Shown here: positions 1 to 8,616 of the stretch, piece by piece
Layout of the letters: each line of letters opens with the position of its first letter
How positions within the stretch are numbered: the stretch's first letter is position 1
Virus record (IMG/VR): IMGVR_UViG_3300005933_000079
Span: 1-22,660 of that record
DNA from: a virus
Direction: 5' to 3' (one strand)
DNA length: 22,660 bases
Position numbers and translations under genes: made by a program
The notes under the pieces: model-generated
What the model saw: only the letters and a program-made list of their open reading frames with translations
What the model was told of the DNA's origin: nothing
The model's database searches: none

Positions 1-245
1 AATGTCCACAAGTTACAATTTCTAATATTGTCGAATCCATTTATTTTTGGATCATAAGGAAAGGCACCTAGTGGTATTCGCTGAACATCTGATGTACCAT
101 AAAAATCACTAAACTTTATTGTACCTGAAACTGGAATTTCTGGAGCAACACTGTAAAATTCTGTTAAAGCCCAAGGTTTAGGGTTGTCATATTCTGCTTC
201 AATTTCTGTAAATGTAAGAGTACCAAATGCTGCTTTAATTGGCAT
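1..245 (-). CDS. Fibre-like structural protein, N-terminal 81 residues (3' end outside window)
   Basis: The frame opens with ATG at 245, one base after the stop of the S74 fibre gene, and runs open off the window edge. The visible protein begins MPIKAAFGTLTFTEIEAEYD and contains the segment GTIKFSDFYG near residues 48-57. Short [IS]xFSxFYG segments of this kind recur near the N-termini of phage tail-fibre and other virion proteins, which is family knowledge and a weak hint. Its place as the last visible gene of the baseplate-to-fibre array supports a fibre or adhesin role. No domain can be assigned from 81 residues, so function is inferred mainly from position. The tight spacing implies co-transcription with the S74 gene. 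Confidence 0.6.
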   Translation of the reverse strand, partial: MPIKAAFGTLTFTEIEAEYDNPKPWALTEFYSVAPEIPVSGTIKFSDFYGTSDVQRIPLGAFPYDPKINGFDNIRNCNLWT

Positions 246-246
246 A

Positions 247-1299
247 TTATTTACCTATTTTTTCGTTTAATTCTTTAATAGCTTCGATTAATAACCCAAC
301 TAAATTTCCGTGACGAACTGCATAAACTTTCTCTTTAGTGTTAGGGTTGTCATGTTCATATACAATACCAGGCAACACTCCAATAATTTCCTGGGCGATG
401 ACGCCAGTCATAGGATTATCATTTCCTATATAATTAAATGTGTATCCACCAAGTTGTAAAACTTTTTCTAGCGCGTCTGAAATTGGAAGTATATTTTCTT
501 TCATTGTAATATCCGAAACGGATCCGTAAGCTGTTACGTCGCCTGCGGCAACAACTTGACCTTGCACATTAACATTTCCAGAAGTAAGTATATTGTTGAA
601 TGTTACATTGGATGTAGTTGCAACATCCTGCCCGATGCTTACAACCCCAGTTGCATTATCATAAGTAACACCGGTTCCACCAGAAATTGATGATCTAGCT
701 CTTGCAGAAGTAAAATAGAGATTACTACTACCTTCAGCCAAGTCATCCGAATTGTGATTTGATATATCGCTTACTGTACCCGTAATATCCCCAATTACAT
801 TGCCAGTTATACTAAATGGAGATGGTACTTCAATACCGTTTAACGCTATGAATTTTCCTGAAATAGTTAAATCACCAGTTGGTGTTAATACCAATCTACG
901 AGGATTAGCCCCGGTATCGATGATAAAATTGTTATTGATTGTATCTTCAAATCCAGTTAACCAGGTTGAAGAACCAGACGAATATTTAAATCTCGGCCCT
1001 GCTGGGCTAATTACAGTTTGTGAAATTGTGCCAGAACTGTTAATTTCAATAGGGGCAGTGTAGGATACTTTAGTAAAACCACTTCTGGGCATAATAGTAT
1101 TTACTTTAAGTGAATCGTGAGCAATTACGTTATTTGCCGTAAATGTACCTACAAGAGTGGCATTGCCTGTAGTTGAATCGCCGAGTGCGGATGCCGTCAT
1201 AACATCGGTTTCCAGCAGTATTACTATGTCATTAGTTTTATCTAACCACGATTGGAATGTTTGCGTTGTTGTGATCTGGCCTATAGCTGTTTTTGACAT
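247..1299 (-). CDS. Tail fibre protein with C-terminal peptidase S74 intramolecular chaperone
   Basis: A 350-residue fibre-type protein. The N-terminal part starts MSKTAIGQITTTQTFQSWLD. The middle is rich in Gly, Ser, Thr, Asn and Val and carries the fibre-type segment NLYFTSARAR. The last 89 residues look like the S74 (endosialidase-type) chaperone domain: SDITMKENI at 262-270, then GVIAQEI, then AVRHGNLVGLLIEAIKELN at the end. In that family a Ser and a Lys five residues later form the self-cleavage dyad; here they would be Ser262 and Lys267. The domain guides trimer folding and then cuts itself off, leaving a mature fibre of about 261 residues. ATG at 1299 follows the small coiled-coil gene by three bases. 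The S74 assignment is firm; the location on the virion is inferred. Confidence 0.85.
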   Translation of the reverse strand: MSKTAIGQITTTQTFQSWLDKTNDIVILLETDVMTASALGDSTTGNATLVGTFTANNVIAHDSLKVNTIMPRSGFTKVSYTAPIEINSSGTISQTVISPAGPRFKYSSGSSTWLTGFEDTINNNFIIDTGANPRRLVLTPTGDLTISGKFIALNGIEVPSPFSITGNVIGDITGTVSDISNHNSDDLAEGSSNLYFTSARARSSISGGTGVTYDNATGVVSIGQDVATTSNVTFNNILTSGNVNVQGQVVAAGDVTAYGSVSDITMKENILPISDALEKVLQLGGYTFNYIGNDNPMTGVIAQEIIGVLPGIVYEHDNPNTKEKVYAVRHGNLVGLLIEAIKELNEKIGK

Positions 1300-1302
1300 A
1301 TC

Positions 1303-1479
1303 TTAAATACTTTCTATCCGATCAAGTCTTTCGCAAACTGAAGTAAGAACTTTTTTAACTTCCCTTACTTCTTTTGAAAGAGATTCAATTTTTCTAATGC
1401 GATTTCTTTCTAATTTGTATTTATTCAAAGATGCAATATCGCTATTTAGTAATGCTTTTGTTTTTTCATCTCTTATCAT
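1303..1479 (-). CDS. Small charged coiled-coil protein, 58 residues
   Basis: A 58-codon frame starting with ATG at 1479 and ending with TAA at 1303-1305. Its ATG overlaps the stop of the 1,792-residue gene as ATGA, a typical translational-coupling arrangement. The protein begins MIRDEKTKALLNSDIASLNK, then has a basic stretch (KLERNRIRKI) and a heptad-like helix to the end (VREVKKVLTSVCERLDRIES). No membrane segment or enzyme motif is visible. Similar short, charged, helical proteins occur beside structural genes in marine T4-like phages as I recall them; their function is not established. Retained overlaps on both sides, a sensible composition and the coupling argue that it is real. A role as assembly factor for the neighbouring giant protein or fibre is only an inference. 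Confidence 0.8.
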   Translation of the reverse strand: MIRDEKTKALLNSDIASLNKYKLERNRIRKIESLSKEVREVKKVLTSVCERLDRIESI

Positions 1480-4400
1480 GTTAGCGAAATTCCTCTGTAA
1501 TCTAACAACCTAGGTGCTTTAAATATGCTTTCGGAATGTAATTCTATTTTAATTGCAAATCTACGATAACCTTCAAAGGTTGCTATAGCATTCGTATATG
1601 TTAATATGCCAAGAGCAGTTTTGTCTGTATCTTTAACTTTATATGCAAATTCTTTAAAGTCGTTTATATTACTTATCGAAGAATATAAATTTATACCTTC
1701 AGTAAGTTCTAATTCCATCCAGGCATTAGTATCAAATACACTTGCGTCATCAACAGATTGTGGCTTAATAAATACTTTTATGTCAGTTCCACTTGGGCGA
1801 TACGCTGTAGTTAATAATGTAAAATCTTCGGCGTCTAGATTTTCTGATAATTCAACAGTTCTTGAAATATATTTAGCCGTTGTGTTTGAGTCATTTGTAA
1901 TTTGCCATTCACTTGCAAGTACAGATGCAGTTTCAATATCTATCATTGGCGACGACGTTGAATTTGACCCATTTGCTAAAGATACCGTTAGATTTAAAGA
2001 TTTTACACCAGCTATGTCGTTAGACTTACTATATATGGCTATACCATTTTCCGCAAATAATGTTTTATCATTAAAAGCAACGCTTTGATTATATGCAGCA
2101 CCTGTAGTAGAGTTTGCAAATGTCCCAGCTAGTGATGTGCTTGATACAATATCGTTTGTTCTTGTAATCATTGGCTGTATGTAACTAATGTTTTTATTAT
2201 CGACCGAAACAATTCCAGCTGTAGATTCACTATCAAATCCACTAATAGTATCTCCAGCTTCAAACTTTCTAGTTGAAGTTGCTGACGAACGTTCCAATAC
2301 CATAGATGTTGGGTATCTAAAATCGTAATGTGTTATAGTTGCAGCTGTAATTGGATTTGAATCTATTGAAGCTGTAAAGAACGCATTTCGATCTGCCGTA
2401 ATTGTTGATGTTGTTGAAGACGTAACTCTAAGTATTTGTTTATTCGTCGCTCCGTCATCCAGCAAAATATAATCCCCGGCAGAATACGTATCAGACAAGC
2501 TCGTTCCAGTTATGACATTACTTCCAGCAGTAACACTCACTGAAATTGCAGTAGACCCAATTAATGGCTCATCTGTATAAACAAGTTCGCCAACTTCAAA
2601 CCGCCCTACATTATTCGCTGTAGTAAAGAATTCATTGTCGTCGTTTGTAAATGTTATAGTACCGGTGTCTGATCCAAAGTTATGGCGATATAATTTAAAC
2701 TTAACATCTTCATCTTGATAAGATTTCCACGCTCTGTTATTAGTAGACGTAAAGAGAACTCCATCTCCCCAATCCTGAACAACAGCAAGACCTTGTGTTG
2801 CACCTGGGCTAAGATTTTTTCCACCAACCTTGGAAGTAAAGAGCAGGTAATCTGGATCATTTGCGTCTGGTTTAACGACGAATGCGTATTCTTTTTCAGC
2901 ATCTAATCGTATAGGAGATTTAAATGTTACGGTTGTAGCAACTGAAGCATTATCTGAAACACCTATTTCTGCTGGGTCTAAATGAACATCTGATAATGGA
3001 ACAGATATACTTGAAGGATAACCATTAATAACTTCTCTAATGTCAACCAATAAGCCGTTTGTTGTACTTATTCTTTTAAAGAATATATCTAACTTTGATA
3101 TGAACACGGTTTCAGATCCGCGGCCCATTCCAGTTTTAATAAAAAATGTTTGCGCAAGAGGATCGGGCCCATTATCATTATCATTATCTGGTACTGGCGC
3201 TGTCCTCCGAGTAACAGTCCTATCAGATGTTTCGGTTTGTATGAAGTTTGCAGGCGATCTTGTTGAAACCGATAAGGAAGATTTTTCAACCGAAAAGTTA
3301 TATGCACGATACATTAACGAACCATACGACGTTTTTCCTGATGCTATTGAAGCATATGTATCAATATCTGCTATTTCAAGTCTTCTATCACCTACAAAGA
3401 AAGTACCTTCTGGTATTTTAAATACCGCTCTTACAATTCCATTTCCGTCTGATGTTACGGCAGATCCAATGACCCCACCTCTTGTAAATAACCTAGGATC
3501 GTTTACATTACCGGGTGCTCCTTGAGCAGGATATATGTGAGAATTTACATCATCTTCATCAAAGAAAAAGTAGTGCTGAGTATTAGGTCTTAGACCAGCC
3601 ATGAACACGCCTACTTCTCTAGACCTCATGTATGGATTAAAAGTAAAGTTTGTAACGAAATCGCCAACTTTTTGTTCATTTACATTTTCGCCAGATAATT
3701 GCACACTCCTAGTCGTATCGCGTAAACTAGTAGTCGAGGTTGTACCAGTGCGGCGAGTGCCAGCTCTTACAGTCCCAAGGTTTTCTGTTACTGTAGATGT
3801 TAACGGGATAAATTCCTGTATTGCATCTACTAATTGAGTAAATGGTGTTGTTAAATCTATGTCTATATTTAAAGGATTTGTAACTGTGTCGTATAGTGCG
3901 TCGTATTCAGGTGATAAGGCGCCTGTGCCAATGTAATTATAAAAACTACTTACACAGTTTCTAAATGCTGTTGCATACGGCTGAGATATAATTTCAACGT
4001 CGGAATCTCTTTGTAAAGATCCAAGAACAGGATTCGTTGCATTTGGAAATACCGTTGCATTCGTAATAGTTTTAAGCTTTAGGTTAATTGGAAACGATTT
4101 TACAGAAGGCATAAGTGATTTTTCTGTAAAATCAATGGCCGCGTTATATTCTGTATTTTCCAAATTTGCAATGCTAAGGTCATTAAACGGATCTACAATA
4201 ATACCATTTTTAAATCTACTCAAGCCGTTTTCGTCAGTAATATTTAAATTTTTGGTGTCTGCTTCTAATGTACTTAAGAGAACATAATATCGCAACTGAT
4301 CTACTTTTTGCTCTATATTTTCTATAGCTTTCATGTTATATCCGCGAGTACCTTTTTGTTTGACTGTTGCGGAATAATCAATTCTATCTTGCACGTATGC

Positions 4401-6854
4401 CTCGGCCGGGGAAAGAGCAGGTTTTCCTGGGACAAAAATCTCGGCGATTTTTAATTGGTCTTTAGGAGTAGTTTCAGGAAATGGATTTTCTGATTCAGTT
4501 CCTTTGACAATTGAAATTCTTGAAAAAGAATCTATAACAACTATATCTTTTCTTGAAAAATAATATTGATAATCAACATCCGCGGACTGATTGAGTGAAG
4601 GAGTAAGAATTTCATACGAACTAGAAAAAACAGGGGCAATGTTTACACCAGTTGCAGAATTACTAACTGATGGTGCAGTCCCAACTAAGGCTGCGTTTGT
4701 GTATGTTGCCGGTGATAATGGTTCCACGTATGGTCTAAAGTCTAGAGAGTCTCTGAGATTGTATGTATCTCCTGCAGCTGAAATATAAGACTGTATCTTA
4801 TTCGTGGCAACAGAAGCAGGATAGCTGTTTATGTTAAAGAAATAATTTCCAGTTGTATCTCCAAGCTTAAAGGCATTCATTTCAACTGTCATATCACCAG
4901 GTGCTGGTATCACGCGCCCTGGTTTAAACTCAATATAAGAATGACCATAAAAATTATCTCTTTGGTTTGTTCTTAATTTGAAACTGGTTGTAACATCGTT
5001 CCCAGCTGAATCTGTGATTGTTACAATTTCGTATACATCTGGGAATCCTAAATTATATATTGAATTTGCAGATGTTATTGGCGGATTTGCAAAATCACAT
5101 TTTACATAAAGAGTTTCAGAAGTTTTTGTAAACGGTGAAGCATTTTGAATTCTTTTGTTATAATAGAGCGTAGCAGTTGCAGAAGGAGTTGAGGTCAATG
5201 TTAAATTTAATAGCGATCCAGCTAGCGAATTATTTAAAATATCTATTTTTGTGTTAGTGGCATCAACAAACAGCGCATCATCATTGTTAACAGCGAAGTC
5301 TTCTCCACTATCAGGAGATAATATAACAGTAGTACTAGTCAGGCCTGATAGAGATTTTTGGGCTCTTACAGGAATTGAAATGTTACTTAATGAATTAAGA
5401 CTTACCATCCCGCTATCGAATATCATTGACGATTTGCCAGCATCTTGAATTACAGAATTAACATTAATTGGTATAGATCCGCTTAATCCTACTACTTCTT
5501 CTACATCTGAAAATGTTTGCCCAGGTAAAGTACGAATATCAAATAAGAATATCTTATCGTTTGTTATATTACGAACCCTTGCTGTACCAGCAGCATTACC
5601 GCCCCCGTCTTTTAGTTGAACAGTTTCAAATGTTCCGAGGTTAACTGTGCCTGACGTTGAGGAATTCGCTGTCTTTGCGTATCCTCCATAGTTAAAAGAA
5701 ATTGGTTGGTTTGTTCTTACGCCTATTGATGTGTTAGCTACTTCATCAACTGGTTTGAAAATTTCACTTAAAGTTTCAACACGATAACCTTTTATATATG
5801 CCAAACCCGGCGATATCGTGGCAGTAAGAACACCGTTTTTTCTTACTAGTTTTGGTTTAAATCCTCTTACTGTATAATCACCAGATTCTTCGAATGTGCG
5901 GCGAGCCATTTCATCACCGATAACATTATATTGCGAAACGTTTCTTAGAACAACTTGGTTTCCGTCTGAATATCTAACTAATGAGAAAAAGTCTGCATTG
6001 GCATCAGCTAGTGCATTCGTCAAAGATTTTAGTACTGGAATTAATTTTAGGCGGTCTGCGCCAGGCGCATTTTGGTTGAACGAACCGTTAGCGTTATCTA
6101 AAAGTGATGTGTCTATATCCGAATTTATAATTTTCTCTTGAACTTCGTAACCTATTGAAGTTTCAGTAGGAACGTTATCGTATTTAGAAACAATAATTAA
6201 TTGTTCTTCAGCATATAAAAAATGGCCACGCTGATAAGTAACACCCGGCGCAGAGCGAAGACCAAAGGAATTACCAACAGCATTAACAAAAGAAGTAACG
6301 TTAATAGAATCTACTAATGTTGCTGTTGCGCTAATTCCTGCTCCAACTTCAACGGTGCTTATTTTATAGATTTCTAAAAGTTCACCAGTTTGAAATTGCT
6401 TGTTTACCCCAGAAGTCGATGTATAGTCAATAAAAAACGTATTTAAATTAGGATTTCTGGTTTCAAATCCAGCTGCAGCCGCAACTACAGTCGCGTTTAT
6501 ACCTGAAACTACACCACGCAATTCATAAGAATTGGTACGCACATATTCTTCACCTAGGACAGTTACAGTATCGTCAAATCCAACATAATCTGAAATACTA
6601 AAACCGGTTTTATCACCAAGTTTAACAAACTTAAGATCACTAAGTTCTGTAAAATTACAGCCATTAATAATAGAACCTTCTTGAAAAATATTGTCGCCAA
6701 ATTGTTCTACTTGATTTTGTAGAGTAGTCTGTAACTGCGTGAGTTCCCTAGCTTGTACAGGATATGACGGCTTAAAGAGAATTTTGTAAAATTGCTTCTC
6801 TAAGTTGTAATCATCAAAGTATGGATCAACATTAAGATCTGTATTAATTGGCAT
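1476..6854 (-). CDS. Giant DUF4815-type virion structural protein, 1,792 residues
   Basis: The largest gene of the window. The first 70 residues contain KILFKPSYPVQARELTQLQT followed by an EGSII segment, the hallmark of the DUF4815 family found near baseplate and fibre genes of marine T4-like phages. Most of the rest is beta-rich (Ser, Thr, Asn, Gly, Val) with few charged helices. A block near residues 1065-1170 contains NPYMRSREVGVFMAGLRPNT, and another begins near 1230 with DPLAQTFFIKTG. Between them lies an acidic Asp-Asn repeat (DNDNDN). No signal peptide, membrane segment or enzyme motif is visible. It follows gp8 and occupies the place where T4 carries gp9-gp12, so a peripheral baseplate or adhesin role is likely. 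A clear AGAGAG ribosome site lies just upstream of ATG 6854. Confidence 0.85.
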   Translation of the reverse strand: MPINTDLNVDPYFDDYNLEKQFYKILFKPSYPVQARELTQLQTTLQNQVEQFGDNIFQEGSIINGCNFTELSDLKFVKLGDKTGFSISDYVGFDDTVTVLGEEYVRTNSYELRGVVSGINATVVAAAAGFETRNPNLNTFFIDYTSTSGVNKQFQTGELLEIYKISTVEVGAGISATATLVDSINVTSFVNAVGNSFGLRSAPGVTYQRGHFLYAEEQLIIVSKYDNVPTETSIGYEVQEKIINSDIDTSLLDNANGSFNQNAPGADRLKLIPVLKSLTNALADANADFFSLVRYSDGNQVVLRNVSQYNVIGDEMARRTFEESGDYTVRGFKPKLVRKNGVLTATISPGLAYIKGYRVETLSEIFKPVDEVANTSIGVRTNQPISFNYGGYAKTANSSTSGTVNLGTFETVQLKDGGGNAAGTARVRNITNDKIFLFDIRTLPGQTFSDVEEVVGLSGSIPINVNSVIQDAGKSSMIFDSGMVSLNSLSNISIPVRAQKSLSGLTSTTVILSPDSGEDFAVNNDDALFVDATNTKIDILNNSLAGSLLNLTLTSTPSATATLYYNKRIQNASPFTKTSETLYVKCDFANPPITSANSIYNLGFPDVYEIVTITDSAGNDVTTSFKLRTNQRDNFYGHSYIEFKPGRVIPAPGDMTVEMNAFKLGDTTGNYFFNINSYPASVATNKIQSYISAAGDTYNLRDSLDFRPYVEPLSPATYTNAALVGTAPSVSNSATGVNIAPVFSSSYEILTPSLNQSADVDYQYYFSRKDIVVIDSFSRISIVKGTESENPFPETTPKDQLKIAEIFVPGKPALSPAEAYVQDRIDYSATVKQKGTRGYNMKAIENIEQKVDQLRYYVLLSTLEADTKNLNITDENGLSRFKNGIIVDPFNDLSIANLENTEYNAAIDFTEKSLMPSVKSFPINLKLKTITNATVFPNATNPVLGSLQRDSDVEIISQPYATAFRNCVSSFYNYIGTGALSPEYDALYDTVTNPLNIDIDLTTPFTQLVDAIQEFIPLTSTVTENLGTVRAGTRRTGTTSTTSLRDTTRSVQLSGENVNEQKVGDFVTNFTFNPYMRSREVGVFMAGLRPNTQHYFFFDEDDVNSHIYPAQGAPGNVNDPRLFTRGGVIGSAVTSDGNGIVRAVFKIPEGTFFVGDRRLEIADIDTYASIASGKTSYGSLMYRAYNFSVEKSSLSVSTRSPANFIQTETSDRTVTRRTAPVPDNDNDNGPDPLAQTFFIKTGMGRGSETVFISKLDIFFKRISTTNGLLVDIREVINGYPSSISVPLSDVHLDPAEIGVSDNASVATTVTFKSPIRLDAEKEYAFVVKPDANDPDYLLFTSKVGGKNLSPGATQGLAVVQDWGDGVLFTSTNNRAWKSYQDEDVKFKLYRHNFGSDTGTITFTNDDNEFFTTANNVGRFEVGELVYTDEPLIGSTAISVSVTAGSNVITGTSLSDTYSAGDYILLDDGATNKQILRVTSSTTSTITADRNAFFTASIDSNPITAATITHYDFRYPTSMVLERSSATSTRKFEAGDTISGFDSESTAGIVSVDNKNISYIQPMITRTNDIVSSTSLAGTFANSTTGAAYNQSVAFNDKTLFAENGIAIYSKSNDIAGVKSLNLTVSLANGSNSTSSPMIDIETASVLASEWQITNDSNTTAKYISRTVELSENLDAEDFTLLTTAYRPSGTDIKVFIKPQSVDDASVFDTNAWMELELTEGINLYSSISNINDFKEFAYKVKDTDKTALGILTYTNAIATFEGYRRFAIKIELHSESIFKAPRLLDYRGISLT

Positions 6855-6865
6855 CTTTTTCTCTC

Positions 6866-8566
6866 TTAAAATTCAAGGATGATTTTATATTGTTCATTTG
6901 AGCTCGCTGTCCTAGTAATAGGAAGAAACCTGTGCATATAGTATACTTCGCCAGTCCTTTGGACATACGGTGATAGCTTAAATCCTGGATATGCAGAATC
7001 ATAACCACCAGTATATACTGGATTGTTATCTGTATTTATCTGAATTCTCTGGCCCTGAGAAGTAGTTAATGGTAATGTAATATCTAAAGATATGTCACTA
7101 AAATCTGTATTTGCATTACTGCCCTGATCGTCTGGATAAGGTCCAGAATATTCGGCTAGATAAATAAAATCGCCTGTTACCTCATGAACCTTTGCACTAA
7201 ATCTAACGTCATCAAAGAAATCACTAGCGGTGTTAACAGTTTCAATTTGCGTAATAGTTTCGTTAACTGTAAACGGGTTTGTGTCTACTGCCAACTCTAT
7301 TCTATTATCAAAAACAGTAGGATACGAGTAATCTTTAAATTCTGGATTTTTTACAATACCAATGCTAGCATAAGTATTTGTAATTGGAATTGAGGTATTG
7401 TCTACTGTGTCAAGGTTTGTGTATGCTAAAACACGAGTACAACTGAGCTCTTCTACTAAATTTTTTCCATGGCCTCCAGCAGGAGAAAGAATAGGCCTTA
7501 GTGTTACTCTTACATCTAAACTACCCGCCAAGTTTGGATCAAACGCAAAGGGGTCAATAACTTTGGCTGTCGCATTCGTATAACCAGAACCAGCGTTTAA
7601 TATTGTTACACTAGAAATAGATCCGTTAGTGGCCACGCTTGGTATACCTACTGCGCCGGTGCCATCACCTTGTATTTTAATTCTCGGAAGCAAATTAAAT
7701 GTTGCAGTATCAATTAAAACCCCGTCGGTTGGAGTTCCTTCAACTAGCGTAATCGTTGCCCGCCCTGTAACTGGGTCATACGTATATGTGTCAACTTGAT
7801 ATGTCTGCGAGCGTGTATTTTGGTTCGTAACATACAAAGTATATCCTGAATAATAATTACCAATTGCGTTCAAAGCATTTGCTGTGTTTGGCGTAATTGT
7901 AATTGCGTTTACTGATCCTCTTAAAACTTGAAAAATAGTACCTATTACACTTTCATACCCGCCGTTTTGGTTTAAGTTTTCAATAAATATTTGGTTAATC
8001 GAGCTTTTACTTGTAATTACAGCGCTGTTTGCACTACTCACGGAACTGTTTGCATAATTCGTAGAAACATCTATAATTGGTATATAGCCTCTAGTATTAT
8101 ACTTGTCAAATTCTAACACAGAAAGAGAATACATATATTTCCAGGTGTAACCGTCTGGCATAATATAGGTTTGATCTGGAGTAGACGATTGATAATTCGG
8201 AGGATTTATTGATGCACCGCCATAATTATTAAATAAACACTTGTAAATTTTATAATCGCCAGTTGCATTATCTGCTGGGTAAACAGTTACATAATAATCT
8301 TCATCAGCCAAATCAGCTGCGTCATCATACTGCGTGTAAACTGTGCCTGCTTGCCACGTGTTATTTTCTATTATGTAAAATACGTTATTTACTGGTAATT
8401 TTTTTCCAAAGATAGTTTTTTCTAAAAAAGATCTTTTTGAAACTGCCGTGTTTTCTACAGCAGTATTTGACATACTTGAAGTAAAAAGATAATAATCGTT
8501 AGCCGCAACATCTTCCACAAAAAGACGTGCCGTATCTGATCTATAATTGCTGGTGATTATTGTCAT
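6866..8566 (-). CDS. 8: Baseplate wedge subunit gp8-like
   Basis: A 566-residue protein. The C-terminus, QRTGEVYYMHRFLPITR then EQYKIILEF, parallels the end of T4 gp8 (HSGEMIYMENRPPI and EINILFTF), and the N-terminal third has the gp8-like segment MPDGYTWKYMYSL at 136-148. T4 gp8 has 334 residues, so this version carries roughly 230 extra. Much of the extra length lies between residues 190 and 460, including a GSGY-type beta module (300-337) and the segment SPAGGHGKNLVEEL (361-374). In T4, gp8 bridges gp6, gp7 and gp10 in the wedge and helps hold the dome conformation before contraction. It has its own late-type promoter and a GAGG ribosome site at 8572-8575. It lies 50 bases downstream of gp7, as in T4. 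Confidence 0.85.
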   Translation of the reverse strand: MTIITSNYRSDTARLFVEDVAANDYYLFTSSMSNTAVENTAVSKRSFLEKTIFGKKLPVNNVFYIIENNTWQAGTVYTQYDDAADLADEDYYVTVYPADNATGDYKIYKCLFNNYGGASINPPNYQSSTPDQTYIMPDGYTWKYMYSLSVLEFDKYNTRGYIPIIDVSTNYANSSVSSANSAVITSKSSINQIFIENLNQNGGYESVIGTIFQVLRGSVNAITITPNTANALNAIGNYYSGYTLYVTNQNTRSQTYQVDTYTYDPVTGRATITLVEGTPTDGVLIDTATFNLLPRIKIQGDGTGAVGIPSVATNGSISSVTILNAGSGYTNATAKVIDPFAFDPNLAGSLDVRVTLRPILSPAGGHGKNLVEELSCTRVLAYTNLDTVDNTSIPITNTYASIGIVKNPEFKDYSYPTVFDNRIELAVDTNPFTVNETITQIETVNTASDFFDDVRFSAKVHEVTGDFIYLAEYSGPYPDDQGSNANTDFSDISLDITLPLTTSQGQRIQINTDNNPVYTGGYDSAYPGFKLSPYVQRTGEVYYMHRFLPITRTASSNEQYKIILEF

Positions 8567-8591
8567 TTTTTCCTCAGTGTTTTCTTTAATT

Positions 8592-8599
8592 TATTTATA
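8592..8599 (-). promoter_or_regulatory. Late-type promoter box TATAAATA upstream of gp8
   Basis: Exact TATAAATA on the minus strand in the 50-base gap between the gp7 stop and the gp8 start. With T4 spacing, the start is near 8586, about 20 bases before the gp8 ATG, and the GAGG ribosome site at 8572-8575 is inside that leader. It would boost gp8, the giant structural protein and the fibre genes independently of upstream readthrough. Confidence 0.7.
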
Positions 8600-8616
8600 A
8601 TAAAAAGTCTTGCTTA

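Noticed and set aside
1418-1425. AATAAATA on the minus strand as a late promoter for the fibre gene (also 8810-8817 and 19404-19411)
   Set aside because: All lie inside coding sequence where Asn-Lys codons produce the motif by chance, and none is at a gene boundary.
3171-3188. Three tandem ATTATC units as a possible phase-variation repeat
   Set aside because: The six-base period keeps the frame and simply encodes an Asp-Asn linker, so slippage would change only linker length.
3040-3525. 161-codon plus-strand frame opposite the giant structural gene, and similar antisense frames at 1606-2088 and 16021-16398
   Set aside because: They lie antisense inside clearly coding genes, have no ribosome sites and give unnatural compositions; they are mirror frames of beta-rich genes.
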